NCBI RefSeq assembly: GCF_001189235.2 | Contig: NZ_LFIP02000016.1 | Span: 1 to 64,000 of the forward strand | Length of the DNA stretch: 64,000 nucleotides | Direction of reading: 5' to 3' | Origin: Bradyrhizobium embrapense | GTDB taxonomy: Bacteria; Pseudomonadota; Alphaproteobacteria; Rhizobiales; Xanthobacteraceae | Part shown: piece after piece, positions 36,646 to 46,292 of the stretch | How positions within the stretch are numbered: the first letter of the stretch is position 1 | Layout of the letters: every line of letters begins with the position of its first letter | Notes under the pieces: generated by a model | What the model was told of the DNA's origin: nothing | Database searches by the model: none | The model's input: only the letters and a program-made list of their open reading frames with translations | Translations under genes and position numbers: made by a program

Positions 36646-37677
36646 TCACGCCCGCCGCTTCGCATTCGCGGCGATCGACAGCAGCGCGCGCTGCGCGATG
36701 ACGGCGGCAAGCGAGGCCTGCTTGCGCATGTCGAGCGCTGCGGTGGCGAGCTGATCGATCACGTTGACGAGCCGCGGCGGTGTGAAATTGCGCAGCGCGA
36801 TCTCGACCGCCGGCTTGCGCGAGAAGTGCAGCCGCGGAAATCCGCCCTCGAGCACGGTCGACGCCGGCGTGCCGTCCGCGATCGCGAGCGCCGATTTATG
36901 CAGCCACGCCGCCTGTCGCTGCGCGGCCGAGATGATCACGCCGGGATAGGTGCCGGCGACCATCGCCTTGGTGAACTCGCTTTCCACCAGCGCGGCGTTG
37001 CCGGCGAAGGCGCCGTCGACGATCGGATCGAGCTTCAGCTCGGAGGCGTCGGAGACCACGGTCATGACGTCGTCGAGCGTGATCTCGCCCTTGCCGTGCG
37101 CGAACAGCGCGAGCTTGCGCAGCTCGTTGCGGGAGGCCATGCGGTCGCCGCCGAGCAGCGACATCAGCACCGCGCGTGCATCGCTCGCAAGCCGCAGGTT
37201 GGAGACGCGCAGCTCGTCCTCGATCAGCTTGGTGAGATCGCGTTCGGTGTCGGGATAGCAGCCGATCGCGACCGCATTCTTGGCGCGCTCGCAGATCTTG
37301 CGCAGCGGCGATTCCGGCCTGAGCTCGCCGGCCTCGATCACGATGCGGCAATCCCTGAGCGCGGTGGTCTCGGTCAGCGTCTCGACGCCGCTTGCGAAAT
37401 TGCGCGAGCCGGCGCGGACCCGGATGGCGCGGCGGCCGCCGAACAGCGGCACCGTCATGGCCTCGTCGACCAGCCGCGACGGTTCGGCGGCGAGTTCGTC
37501 GCCGTCGAGCCGGACCAGCGAGAATGGATCATTGGGATCGTCGACGGCCGAGGCCATCAGCGCATCGGCGCGCTCGCGCACCAGGCCGAGGTCCGGACCG
37601 TAAAGCAGGATGATCGGGCGACCGGCGTCAGGCCGGGCGAGGAAACTGTCGATCTCTTTTCCGCGAAGTGCGACCAT
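36646..37677 (-). CDS. holA: DNA polymerase III delta subunit
   Basis: 343 residues. The clamp-loader wrench. N-terminal ILLYGPDLGLVRERADAL corresponds to the modified P-loop region, and PFSLVRLDGDEL and PLFGGRRAIRVR follow. No functional Walker A is expected in this family. It follows lptE on the minus strand, the usual leuS-lptE-holA order. Confidence 0.94.
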   Translation of the reverse strand: MVALRGKEIDSFLARPDAGRPIILLYGPDLGLVRERADALMASAVDDPNDPFSLVRLDGDELAAEPSRLVDEAMTVPLFGGRRAIRVRAGSRNFASGVETLTETTALRDCRIVIEAGELRPESPLRKICERAKNAVAIGCYPDTERDLTKLIEDELRVSNLRLASDARAVLMSLLGGDRMASRNELRKLALFAHGKGEITLDDVMTVVSDASELKLDPIVDGAFAGNAALVESEFTKAMVAGTYPGVIISAAQRQAAWLHKSALAIADGTPASTVLEGGFPRLHFSRKPAVEIALRNFTPPRLVNVIDQLATAALDMRKQASLAAVIAQRALLSIAANAKRRA

Positions 37678-37687
37678 CTAGCCTAAC

Positions 37688-37780
37688 TGTCATTCCGGGC
37701 GCCTCGTCAGAGGCGAACCCGGAATCTGGAGATGATGGATCGAGATTCCGGGTTCGTGCCCCGTACGCCCTGAAATGACA
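37688..37780. repeat. Extragenic palindrome (TCATTCCGGG / ATTCCGGGTTC family)
   Basis: TGTCATTCCGGGCGCC ... CGAACCCGGAATCT pairs with AGATTCCGGGTTCG ... CCCTGAAATGACA between lptE and holA. Confidence 0.75.
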
Positions 37781-37788
37781 TCGGTGGC

Positions 37789-38346
37789 TTAGGTTCCGGA
37801 GGAGAAGAACGAGGCGAGGCGGGTCTGGATGTTGTCGGCGATCTCCTGCGCGGCGCGGTCCTCGGCGTCGCGGAGGGCGCGGGCCCGGGCGAAGCGCTGG
37901 TAGGAGCCCGGCATGTCATAGGACACGCGCGAGAACGTGCTGCCGGTCATGACCGACTTGTTCGACGCGATCTCGATCAAGTTGAAGTTGGCATCGACGC
38001 CGTAGTTTTCGCTGGTCGGCAACGCCGTGTTCTGGTCGATCATCAGCGAGGAGCGGCTGGTGGTGAAACGGAGCACCAGGCGGTGCGTCGGCGGTGCGCC
38101 GGTGGCGGTGCCATAGAGCTTGAAGGCGAGGGCGTTGCGGACCTCGACGCCGACCCGGGCCTCGCGGGAGGCGTTCGGCTTGTCGACCGGCGGAACCTCG
38201 ACGCTCATCAGCTTTTCGCGCAAGGCGGACGACTGACCATCGAGGGTGCGCTCGGCATACATCGGCTGGAAGCAACCGGCCGTCAGCGCGGCCAAGGCTG
38301 CCACGGCCACGAGCCGGGCGGCGATCCTGATCCTAGCCGACAACAT
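37789..38346 (-). CDS. lptE: LPS-assembly lipoprotein LptE
   Basis: 185 residues. Signal peptide with lipobox LTAGC (Cys25), then FQPMYAERTLDG. LptE plugs the LptD barrel that inserts lipopolysaccharide into the outer membrane. Sequence conservation in the family is low; gene order leuS-lptE-holA and the lipobox carry the call. It overlaps the leuS 3' end by 14 bases. Confidence 0.9.
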   Translation of the reverse strand: MLSARIRIAARLVAVAALAALTAGCFQPMYAERTLDGQSSALREKLMSVEVPPVDKPNASREARVGVEVRNALAFKLYGTATGAPPTHRLVLRFTTSRSSLMIDQNTALPTSENYGVDANFNLIEIASNKSVMTGSTFSRVSYDMPGSYQRFARARALRDAEDRAAQEIADNIQTRLASFFSSGT

Positions 38347-40969
38347 TGACGATCCTCATGGGCACCACGATCACCTTGCGGACGGGTTTGCCGCCCAGTG
38401 CGGCTTTTACCGCATCGAGCGCCAAAACGGCAGCCTCTATATCCGCATTTTGCGCCGCCCGTGGCACGGTAACATCACCTCGTTTTTTACCGTTGACCTG
38501 GACGACCAGGGTCACGCTGTCTTCGACCAGCAAATCGCGTTCGATTTGCGGCCAATCGGCCTCGGAAACCAGCCCGGATTGGCCCAGCACCACCCAGCAC
38601 TCCTCGGCCAGATGCGGCATCATCGGCGAGAACAGCTGGACCAGGATGGTCGCGGCCTCCTTAACCGCCCAGGCGACATCCGGCGCCGGCTTGTCGCCCG
38701 ATCCAGCTTCTTGGGCCAGCACCTCGGCCAGCGCGTTGGCGAACTCGCGGATATGGGCGAGGCAGACGTTGAAATGCAGCCGCTCGATGCCGGACGACAC
38801 CTTGTCGAGGGCGCCATGGGCCGCCTTGCGCAACGCCAGCGCCTCGGGCCCGAAACTGGCCGGCCGGGCCGCCGGCGCCGATTTGGCAATCTCGGCCGAT
38901 TCATTCACCAGCCGCCACAGCCGCTGGACGAAGCGGGCGGCGCCCTGGACGCGCTCGTCGCTCCAGATCACGTCGCGGTCCGGCGGCGAATCCGACAGCA
39001 TGAACCAGCGCGCGACGTCGGCGCCGTAGCTCGCGATGATGTCGTCGGGGTCGACGGTGTTCTTCTTCGACTTCGACATCTTCTCGATCGGGCCGATCGC
39101 GATGTCCTCGCCGGTCGCCAGCAGCACCGCGCGGCGGCCGTTGCCGCCGACCTCGATCTTCACCTCGGCCGGCGTGACCCAGCCGCCGTCGGCCTTCTGG
39201 TAGGTCTCGTGCACCACCATGCCCTGGGTGAACATGCCGGCGAACGGCTCACTCATGTCGATGTGGCCGGTGGCCTTCATCGCGCGGGTGAAGAAGCGGC
39301 TGTAGAGCAGATGCAGGATCGCGTGCTCGACGCCGCCGATATACTGGTCGACCGGCATCATCCGGTCGGCCACCGCGGGCGTGGTCGGCGCGGTCGCGTT
39401 CCACGGATCGGTGAAGCGCGCGAAGTACCACGACGAGTCCACGAAGGTGTCCATCGTGTCGGTCTCGCGCACCGCCTTGCCGCCGCACTTCGGGCAAGTG
39501 ACGTGTTTCCAGGTCGGATGATGATCGAGCGCGTTGCCCGGCTTGTCGAAGCTGACATCCTCCGGCAGCGTTACCGGCAGCTGGTCGTCGGGCACCGGCA
39601 CCACGTCGCACTTCGGGCAGTGGATCACCGGAATCGGGCAACCCCAATAGCGCTGGCGTGAAATGCCCCAGTCCCGCAGGCGGAAATTGACCTGCCGCTC
39701 GGCGACGGGTGCGTTGCCGCGCAGTTCGCTCTCCAGACGCTTCGCAACCTCTTCCTTGGCCGCGTCGATCGTCATGCCGTCGAGGAAGCGCGAATTGATC
39801 ATGCGGCCGTCGCCGTCATAGGCGGTGTCGGTGATGAAAAACGTCTTCGGGTCCTGGCCCTCGGGGCAGACCACCGGCACGTTGCCGAGGCCGTATTTGT
39901 TGACGAAGTCGAGGTCGCGCTGGTCATGCGCCGGGCAGCCGAAGATGGCGCCGGTGCCGTATTCCATCAGCACGAAGTTTGCGACATAGACCGGCAGCTT
40001 CCAGCTCGGATCGAACGGATGCACCGCCTTGATGCCGGTGTCGAAACCCTGCTTCTCGGCGGTGTCGATGATCGACTGTGCGGTGCCGATCTTCTTGATG
40101 TCGGCGATGAACTCGGCGAGCTTCGGGTTCTTCGCGGCGGCCGCCTGCGCCAGTGGATGATCCGCCGAGATCGCCATGAACTTGGCGCCGAACAGCGTGT
40201 CCGGTCGCGTCGTGAAGATCTTCAGCTCGGTCTCGCCGGCCGGCGTGGTCGCCGCATCCAGCGCAAAGCGGATCAACAGGCCCTCGGAGCGGCCGATCCA
40301 GTTGCGCTGCATCAGCCGCACCTTGTCGGGCCAGCGGTCCAGACCGTCCAGCGCGTCGAGCAGTTCCTGCGAGTACTTCGTGATCTTGAAGACCCATTGG
40401 CTCATTTCCCGTTGTTCAACAACGGCGCCCGAGCGCCAGCCGCGGCCGTCGATCACCTGCTCGTTGGCGAGCACGGTCATGTCGACCGGATCCCAGTTCA
40501 GCTTGCGCTTCTCGCGCTCGGCGAGGCCGGCGCGCAGCATGTCCAGGAACATCTTCTGCTGATGCTTGTAGTAGCTGGGGTCGCAGGTCGCGAATTCGCG
40601 GCTCCAGTCGAGCGACAGCCCGATCGACTTGAGCTGCTTCTTCATCGCGGCGATGTTGTCGTAGGTCCAGGCCTTCGGCGCCACCTTGCGCTCGATCGCG
40701 GCGTTCTCCGCCGGCAGGCCGAACGCGTCCCAGCCCATCGGGTGCAGCACGTTGAAGCCCTTGGCGCGCATGAAGCGGGCCAGCACGTCGCCGAGCGTGT
40801 AGTTGCGGACATGGCCGATATGGATGCGCCCCGACGGGTACGGGAACATCTCGAGCACGTAGTATTTCGGCCGCGGATCGTCGTTCTTGGAGGCGAAGAT
40901 CGCCTTTTCGTCCCAGATGGCTTGCCAACGGGGTTCGGATTCACGGGCGTTGTAGCGTTCGGCGGTCAT
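38333..40969 (-). CDS. leuS: Leucyl-tRNA synthetase
   Basis: 878 residues from ATG 40969. Class I synthetase: the HIGH motif is in YPSGRIHIGHVRNYTLGD and KMSKS in IEKMSKSKKNTVDPDD. The editing domain (about 220-420) has TTRPDTLFG, and a zinc-type cluster CPKC (in IHCPKC and VTCPKCG) is present. Full length. Confidence 0.98.
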   Translation of the reverse strand: MTAERYNARESEPRWQAIWDEKAIFASKNDDPRPKYYVLEMFPYPSGRIHIGHVRNYTLGDVLARFMRAKGFNVLHPMGWDAFGLPAENAAIERKVAPKAWTYDNIAAMKKQLKSIGLSLDWSREFATCDPSYYKHQQKMFLDMLRAGLAEREKRKLNWDPVDMTVLANEQVIDGRGWRSGAVVEQREMSQWVFKITKYSQELLDALDGLDRWPDKVRLMQRNWIGRSEGLLIRFALDAATTPAGETELKIFTTRPDTLFGAKFMAISADHPLAQAAAAKNPKLAEFIADIKKIGTAQSIIDTAEKQGFDTGIKAVHPFDPSWKLPVYVANFVLMEYGTGAIFGCPAHDQRDLDFVNKYGLGNVPVVCPEGQDPKTFFITDTAYDGDGRMINSRFLDGMTIDAAKEEVAKRLESELRGNAPVAERQVNFRLRDWGISRQRYWGCPIPVIHCPKCDVVPVPDDQLPVTLPEDVSFDKPGNALDHHPTWKHVTCPKCGGKAVRETDTMDTFVDSSWYFARFTDPWNATAPTTPAVADRMMPVDQYIGGVEHAILHLLYSRFFTRAMKATGHIDMSEPFAGMFTQGMVVHETYQKADGGWVTPAEVKIEVGGNGRRAVLLATGEDIAIGPIEKMSKSKKNTVDPDDIIASYGADVARWFMLSDSPPDRDVIWSDERVQGAARFVQRLWRLVNESAEIAKSAPAARPASFGPEALALRKAAHGALDKVSSGIERLHFNVCLAHIREFANALAEVLAQEAGSGDKPAPDVAWAVKEAATILVQLFSPMMPHLAEECWVVLGQSGLVSEADWPQIERDLLVEDSVTLVVQVNGKKRGDVTVPRAAQNADIEAAVLALDAVKAALGGKPVRKVIVVPMRIVNVVG

Positions 40970-41251
40970 GAAATCGCAGGGATTCTGGGTGGCTTTGGGT
41001 GATTTTCGGGTCCCATCCGGGGACGGCGGACTAGGCCACAAAAGCGCCTGCGGGGTCAACGGCTTGGGGGCCGCCAAATGGTCATGCCTGCGGTCGGTGC
41101 GGAGGAGGGAGGGCCGGGCTGAAGGGTCGCCGCAGGGCAGCCCGTCCGGAACCCATCCGGTGTCGTCGCCCGGCTTGATCGGTGACCCAGTATGGGGCGC
41201 GATTTTCACCCTGGCACCCGCGTATCACGTCCGAGCAAGGCCCTGCATATC
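40970..41251. other. leuS upstream region
   Basis: 282 bp between leuS and the secreted barrel protein gene. No convincing gene or regulatory motif was found. It marks the left edge of a lower-GC stretch. Confidence 0.4.
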
Positions 41252-41656
41252 TCAGGGTTTCGGCTGCATGCCCTGCAGGAAGCGAAGCGGGTTGAGCGGG
41301 CCAATGGGGATCAGTTCGAAGCTCATCATATGTGCTTTACCCAACGGCAGCTTCTCGAGCATGTCGTGGGCGACAGCTGGATCGGTGGCGTTGATGATGA
41401 ACGCAACGCCCCGCTTTTCCCCCTGCAGCGAGTACCACTGCTCGATCTTGCCATCGAGGTAGAGGTCGGCAGTTTCCCGAACTTCATCCGGCAGGACAGC
41501 AAACACCTGCGATTGTTCAAAGCCGGGATTGATGGTCCCAATGGCAAGAATCTTGGTTGTCGGCGTTGTCTTCATGGCGGCTCCTTGTGCGCTTGCGGAA
41601 TTGAAGCCGACAAGGCAGCCCACAAGTGCCAATGCGGCGGCAGATACGAATTTCAT
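41252..41656 (-). CDS. Secreted muconolactone-isomerase/YCII-like protein
   Basis: 134 residues with a Sec signal peptide ending near SASAQG. The mature part (EVRETADLYLDGKIEQWY, GVAFIINATDPAVAHDMLEKLP, MMSFELIPIGP) fits the dimeric alpha/beta barrel of muconolactone isomerase and YCII-like proteins. Export is unusual for that group. Catalytic role unknown. Confidence 0.78.
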   Translation of the reverse strand: MKFVSAAALALVGCLVGFNSASAQGAAMKTTPTTKILAIGTINPGFEQSQVFAVLPDEVRETADLYLDGKIEQWYSLQGEKRGVAFIINATDPAVAHDMLEKLPLGKAHMMSFELIPIGPLNPLRFLQGMQPKP

Positions 41657-41804
41657 GCTATCTCCCCTCTGTCATGTCACTCAGGCGACCGGTGAACTCG
41701 TTGGGAGAACATAGGCGAACGTTGCCTTGTCGGTTCAATCGATTTGCCGTGAGTACAGCAGACCGGCGCGTCGAACTTCAGCTCAACGCGCAGCCGCTGG
41801 CGGC

Positions 41805-42680
41805 TCATCGGAAGGCGGCACGAACCTCATCGATGGCCCGCGTTGGGTCTTGCAAATGGGGAAAATGGCCAATGCCGGGAAGAAGGGTCAGCTCCGCATG
41901 CAGCCTTGCGGCGAACTCCACTCCCATCGCCTTGTTGATGTAGAGATCGTCCTCGCCCCAAACCACTTTCACGGGTGTCTTGAGCCGCGCCAGCTGCGAT
42001 TCGAAGTGATCCTGGTCTCGCGTAAAGTGCGAGTAATAGTGGGAGAACGCGTCCGCGGTCGTCATCGCTCCATGGGTCCATGCCCGGGACATGTCGTCCT
42101 TGAATTCACGCGCGACCTCAAAATGCGCTTCCTTGGGCAAACCTCGCGTGAAGGTGTTTTCCAGGATCTCGTCGCGATTGCTGTTCAGGGCGGCGCGGAC
42201 CTGGTCCATCGCAGGCCCGGCCTTCAGGGCCTGCAGGCTCGCATACATGAACTGGGGCCGGTTGAACGGGGCGAAATCGCCCACGATGATCGTCCTTGCG
42301 ATATCGGGTTTTTCCACGGCCAACAGAAGCGCCGGCAGCGCTCCGATATCGGTTGCGTAGATTGCGAGCTTCGATGTGTCGATGCCCGCCTTACCGATGT
42401 ATCGATCGAGAACACGCGCGTAGTCCTTTGGCGCATAGGAAAACCTGTCGGCCGTTGGCCTCGCTGACAGGCCGTAACCTGGCCAGTCGAAAGCGTGGAC
42501 CTCGTAGTCGTCAGCCAAAGCCTCGGCGATATCCTTCCAGGCATACAGCGTTTCCGGAAACCCATGCAGGAGGAGAACGGCCCCCTTCGGCTTCGCGTTG
42601 CGCAGAACCATGCGTCTGAGCGTGATATCCCCGTCGATCTCGAAGAAGTCGATCGCGTCGTCGTTAGCTGGCTGTGACAT
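41805..42680 (-). CDS. Alpha/beta-hydrolase (epoxide hydrolase/haloalkane dehalogenase-like)
   Basis: 291 residues. AAGGA precedes the ATG at 42680. Motifs: oxyanion region LLHGFPETLYAWK, nucleophile elbow region AIYATDIGALPALLLA with Asp in the nucleophile position (as in epoxide hydrolases and dehalogenases, in place of Ser), acid near VVWGEDDLYI, and His in GIGHFPHLQDP. Divergent from a LysR gene that probably controls it. About 55% GC in a sampled line, lower than core genes. Confidence 0.87.
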   Translation of the reverse strand: MSQPANDDAIDFFEIDGDITLRRMVLRNAKPKGAVLLLHGFPETLYAWKDIAEALADDYEVHAFDWPGYGLSARPTADRFSYAPKDYARVLDRYIGKAGIDTSKLAIYATDIGALPALLLAVEKPDIARTIIVGDFAPFNRPQFMYASLQALKAGPAMDQVRAALNSNRDEILENTFTRGLPKEAHFEVAREFKDDMSRAWTHGAMTTADAFSHYYSHFTRDQDHFESQLARLKTPVKVVWGEDDLYINKAMGVEFAARLHAELTLLPGIGHFPHLQDPTRAIDEVRAAFR

Positions 42681-42760
42681 GATGCAAATCCTTCGCTGCT
42701 TGGCGGTGATGGATAAGCCCTTCCGAAATTGATCGGTATCTGGCAATATCGAGAAACATT

Positions 42761-42777
42761 CTTCCAAAAACTGGAAG
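42761..42777. promoter_or_regulatory. Putative LysR operator overlapping the lysR ribosome site
   Basis: CTTCCAAAAACTGGAAG has 6-bp arms around a 5-bp centre and contains T-N11-A, the LysR-type recognition core. It ends 5 bp before the start codon of the LysR gene, so binding could repress the regulator's own synthesis. Confidence 0.45.
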
Positions 42778-42781
42778 CAAC

Positions 42782-43729
42782 ATGGATCGCTTCGAAGGAA
42801 TGTCGATCGTCCTGGCAGTGGCCGAAGCCGGAAGCCTGACTGCTGCGGCCCGTCGCCGGAAAATGCCGCTGGCGACTGTGAGCCGCAAGGTGTCGGAGCT
42901 GGAGGCGCATCTTCGCACGAAGCTGTTCAATCGGTCGACGCGCGCATTCGTGCCGACCGACGCGGGGATCTCCTACATTGCCGCAGCAAAGCGAATCCTC
43001 GCCGACGTCGCGGAGGCCGAGCGGGCTGTTTCCGGCGAGTACAAAACACCGCGAGGAGAGCTGAGCGTTTCGACGCTGGTCGCGCTCGGGCGCTCATGTC
43101 TGCAGCCGATTCTGTCAGAGTTCCTGATGACCTTCCCCGAAGTGGACGTTCATCTCAATCTAGAGGATCGGACGGTCAATCTCTTGGAAGAGCACATTGA
43201 CGTTGCGCTTCGCGTTGGCGAACTGGCTGACAGCAGCCTGATCGCGGTCCGTGTGGGGCAAATCCACCGCGTGGTTTGCGCCAGCGCGGAATATTTGGAA
43301 GCTCGCGGAACGCCCAAATCGCCTGACGACCTCCAGGTGCACGATTGCATCAGCTATCCGCCGATGCAGTCGCCATCCACATGGAGATTCAAACGAGACA
43401 GGACCGATTATGTGGTGCCCGTTCGGTCGCGCTTCATTGCGAGCAATCTCGAGTCGGCGTGCGATGCTGCACGCGAAGGCCTCGGAATCACCGAGGCGTT
43501 CTCTTATCTCCTCGCCGATTCGATAAGCTCGAGGCAGCTGATTCCGCTTCTGCAGGATTTCCAGCCGCCGCCGCAACCCGTCAACTTCGTGTATTCGCCA
43601 AATCGCTTCATGCCGGCCAAATTGCGCGCGTTTCTCGACTTCGCGGTGCCACGTCTAAGGGAGCGCCTCGCCGCACCAAATGGCATGACCCCGACAAGCG
43701 ACCCCCGTAATCGTGCTTCTCGTGGATAG
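42782..43729 (+). CDS. LysR-family transcriptional regulator
   Basis: 315 residues. The N-terminal winged helix-turn-helix (LAVAEAGSLTAAARRRKMPLATVSRKVSELE, here split: LTAAARRRKMPLATVSRKV) is followed by a LysR substrate domain (about 90-295). It is of the AaeR/DmlR-like subgroup judging by GELSVSTLVALGR. Divergent from the hydrolase gene across 101 bp. Confidence 0.93.
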   Translation: MDRFEGMSIVLAVAEAGSLTAAARRRKMPLATVSRKVSELEAHLRTKLFNRSTRAFVPTDAGISYIAAAKRILADVAEAERAVSGEYKTPRGELSVSTLVALGRSCLQPILSEFLMTFPEVDVHLNLEDRTVNLLEEHIDVALRVGELADSSLIAVRVGQIHRVVCASAEYLEARGTPKSPDDLQVHDCISYPPMQSPSTWRFKRDRTDYVVPVRSRFIASNLESACDAAREGLGITEAFSYLLADSISSRQLIPLLQDFQPPPQPVNFVYSPNRFMPAKLRAFLDFAVPRLRERLAAPNGMTPTSDPRNRASRG

Positions 43730-43764
43730 AATTGCTCAATTCTTCGCCCTGCACGGCGAAACGC

Positions 43765-45456
43765 TCAACTCGCCAGCGCCATCCCCGCTTCATCCAGCGT
43801 CTGCAGGAAGCCGTGCTCGATCACGGCATTCCTGCCGCGGCGCTTGGCGGCGTAGAGGGCGGCGTCGGCGGCTTCGATCAGGTCGCCGGGGCGCTGGGTC
43901 TCGTTCGGCTTTGTCGTGGCGACGCCGACGCTGACGGTGACGACGCAATGGCTCGAGGGGGCGTGCGGCACGGCGAGGCCGAGCACCGCAGTGCGGACAG
44001 TCTCGCCGATCGCCAGCGCATGCGCGGCATCGGTATTCGGCAGCAACAAGCAGAATTCCTCGCCGCCGTAGCGGCCGGCGAAGCCCATGGTGTCGGCGGC
44101 GATGCCCGACAGCGTCTCGCCGATCCGGGTCAGGCAGGCGTCGCCTTCGGGATGGCCGTAGGTGTCGTTGTAGAGCTTGAAGTGATCGACATCGATCATC
44201 ATCAACGACAGCTCGCACTCATATTGCTGCGCCCGCATCCACTCGAAATCGAGCCGGCTCTGGAAGCCGCGGCGGTTGGCAAGGCCGGACAGAGCATCGA
44301 TCGAGGCCATCACGGTGAGGCGATCGTTGGAGGCGACGAGCTCGCGCTCGCGCTGGCTGAGCTGCGCCGCCATCGCGTTGAAGGCGCGCGCCAGCGGCAC
44401 GAATTCCGAGGGCAGCTTGTGTTTGGCGACGCGCGCGGTCCAGTCGCCCTCGCCGAACCGCCGCGCCATGCTGGTCATCAGCTCGATCGGGTGGATCACC
44501 AGCCGCTCGGCACCGACGAGAGCACCCAGCAAAACGAAAAGACAGACGAAGCCGAGCTGCAGATAGGCGGTGCGGATCTCGCGGCTGATCGCCGCCGTTA
44601 CCTTGGCCTCATCCATGCTTACGATGAGGCGGGACTGCGTTCCGGCGATGCGGGCAAAGCTCAGCGTGCGCTGCGCGCCATCGGATGCCGTGAACGACAC
44701 CGAGCCCGACGGCTCGTCGTAGCTCAGTGCCTTCTCCGCGATCGCCGACATCAGGGGGATGCTGTCGAGCGAGCGGCCGATCAGGCTCGCATGATCGGCG
44801 GGGGCTGCGACCACGACGCCGGTCGAGTCGACCAGCACGGCCGACATGCCGGGCTGGCCGCCGAGATTGGCCATGATCTGCGACAGCCAGTCAATGTTGA
44901 TGCCGGCGACGACGATGGAGTCGAGCTCCGGATTGATCGCGGCCACCGGATAGGCAGCCATCATCATCGGGCGGCCGTTGGTCCTGCCGCGCAGATAGTC
45001 GCTGAACACGAAGCCGCGGTTGTCCTGCGCCTTCTTGAAATATTCGCGGTCGCCGAGATTGAGTCCGACCTGGCTGTTGAGCGTCGAACATTGCACCAGG
45101 CCGTCCCTGGAGACGAACATGATGCTGCGGATCCATGGCAGGATCGTCGGTAGGCTGGCGCGCAGCACCTCGCAGCTCTGCCCGATGCCGCCGGAGGCGC
45201 GGATATAGGCGGCCGATTTCAGCATGGTCTCGACCGAGGAGACCACCTCGCGCTGGGTTTCGGCGGCATGCGCGGTGAGGTTGGCATAGCCTGCCGCGGC
45301 CTGCGCGATCTGCGTCGAGCGGAAATTCTCCAGCGTGCGGACGCGATCGAGCATCAAGGGCGCGACCAGCATCACCGCAAGCAACGCGAGCCGGGCACGA
45401 ATGCCCAGAACCTTCTTGAGTCTGACCCGGTTACGGTTGAAAGTGACGCCCGACAT
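43765..45456 (-). CDS. Diguanylate cyclase with extracellular dCache-like sensor
   Basis: 563 residues. A membrane helix (about 22-38), a periplasmic Cache-type sensor (about 45-285, with DREYFKKAQ and the ligand-type motif GRPMMMAAYPV), a second helix (about 297-316), HAMP, and GGDEF with GGEEF at 464-468. It is predicted to make cyclic di-GMP. The RxxD inhibitory site five residues before GGEEF is absent (AAD instead of RxxD), so product inhibition may be weak. Confidence 0.92.
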   Translation of the reverse strand: MSGVTFNRNRVRLKKVLGIRARLALLAVMLVAPLMLDRVRTLENFRSTQIAQAAAGYANLTAHAAETQREVVSSVETMLKSAAYIRASGGIGQSCEVLRASLPTILPWIRSIMFVSRDGLVQCSTLNSQVGLNLGDREYFKKAQDNRGFVFSDYLRGRTNGRPMMMAAYPVAAINPELDSIVVAGINIDWLSQIMANLGGQPGMSAVLVDSTGVVVAAPADHASLIGRSLDSIPLMSAIAEKALSYDEPSGSVSFTASDGAQRTLSFARIAGTQSRLIVSMDEAKVTAAISREIRTAYLQLGFVCLFVLLGALVGAERLVIHPIELMTSMARRFGEGDWTARVAKHKLPSEFVPLARAFNAMAAQLSQRERELVASNDRLTVMASIDALSGLANRRGFQSRLDFEWMRAQQYECELSLMMIDVDHFKLYNDTYGHPEGDACLTRIGETLSGIAADTMGFAGRYGGEEFCLLLPNTDAAHALAIGETVRTAVLGLAVPHAPSSHCVVTVSVGVATTKPNETQRPGDLIEAADAALYAAKRRGRNAVIEHGFLQTLDEAGMALAS

Positions 45457-45565
45457 TCTGGTCCCTTGCCCGGGCGCAAGGTAGGGTGAAGGGCTTCAAA
45501 AAGCCTTTCCCGAATTTGGTAAAATTCGAGCCAACCCCCCGCGCCTGTCAGAGAACGGCACAAGC

Positions 45566-46285
45566 ATGACACAAAGCCCGACCGCGCCGTTATCGGCTGA
45601 TTCACCACATGACCCGGCCTCTGGCCTCGCCGCCGTGGAGCGGGAGATCGCCCATGCCTGCAAGGAAGCGCGGCGCGATCGCGCGTCGGTGACCCTGATC
45701 GCGGTGTCGAAGACATTCGCAGCCGACGCAATTTTGCCGATTATTCGCGCCGGCCAGCGCGTATTTGGCGAAAACCGCGTGCAGGAGGCCAAGGGCAAGT
45801 GGCCGGAATTGATCCAGGCGAACCCCGGACTGCAGCTGCATCTGATCGGACCGTTGCAGTCGAACAAGGCCAAGGAGGCGGTCACGCTGTTCGATGCGAT
45901 CCATTCAGTCGACCGCGTCAGCATTTGCGAAGCGTTAGCCAAGGAAATCAAAAATCAGGGCAGGCATCCCGAGCTGTTCGTCCAGATCAATACCGGCGAG
46001 GAGCCGCAGAAGGCCGGCGTCGCGCCGCAGGATGCGGATACCTTCATCGCAGCATGCCGCGACACCTATGGCCTGCAGATTTCAGGACTGATGTGCATCC
46101 CGCCGGTCGACCAGGCCCCGGCACCGCATTTCGCGCTGTGCGCCAAGATCGCCGCGCGCAACGGGCTGAAGAATCTGTCGATGGGCATGAGCGCGGATTT
46201 CGCGGTCGCGATCCAGATGGGCGCGACCCATGTGCGGGTCGGCTCGGCGATCTTCGGGACGCGGACGACGTCAGTTGTGCGGTGA
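45566..46285 (+). CDS. YggS family pyridoxal-phosphate homeostasis protein
   Basis: 239 residues. The PLP-binding lysine lies in LIAVSKTF, and FGENRVQEAKGKWPEL, LHLIGPLQSNKAKEA, MGMSADFAVAIQMGATHVRVGSAIFG are typical. It carries PLP without known catalysis and controls PLP/amino-acid balance. Confidence 0.95.
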   Translation: MTQSPTAPLSADSPHDPASGLAAVEREIAHACKEARRDRASVTLIAVSKTFAADAILPIIRAGQRVFGENRVQEAKGKWPELIQANPGLQLHLIGPLQSNKAKEAVTLFDAIHSVDRVSICEALAKEIKNQGRHPELFVQINTGEEPQKAGVAPQDADTFIAACRDTYGLQISGLMCIPPVDQAPAPHFALCAKIAARNGLKNLSMGMSADFAVAIQMGATHVRVGSAIFGTRTTSVVR

Positions 46286-46292
46286 GCACGAC

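Noticed and set aside
38246..39661. Plus-strand open frame opposite leuS
   Set aside because: Antisense shadow of leuS with Arg/His-rich composition and no similarity to a family.
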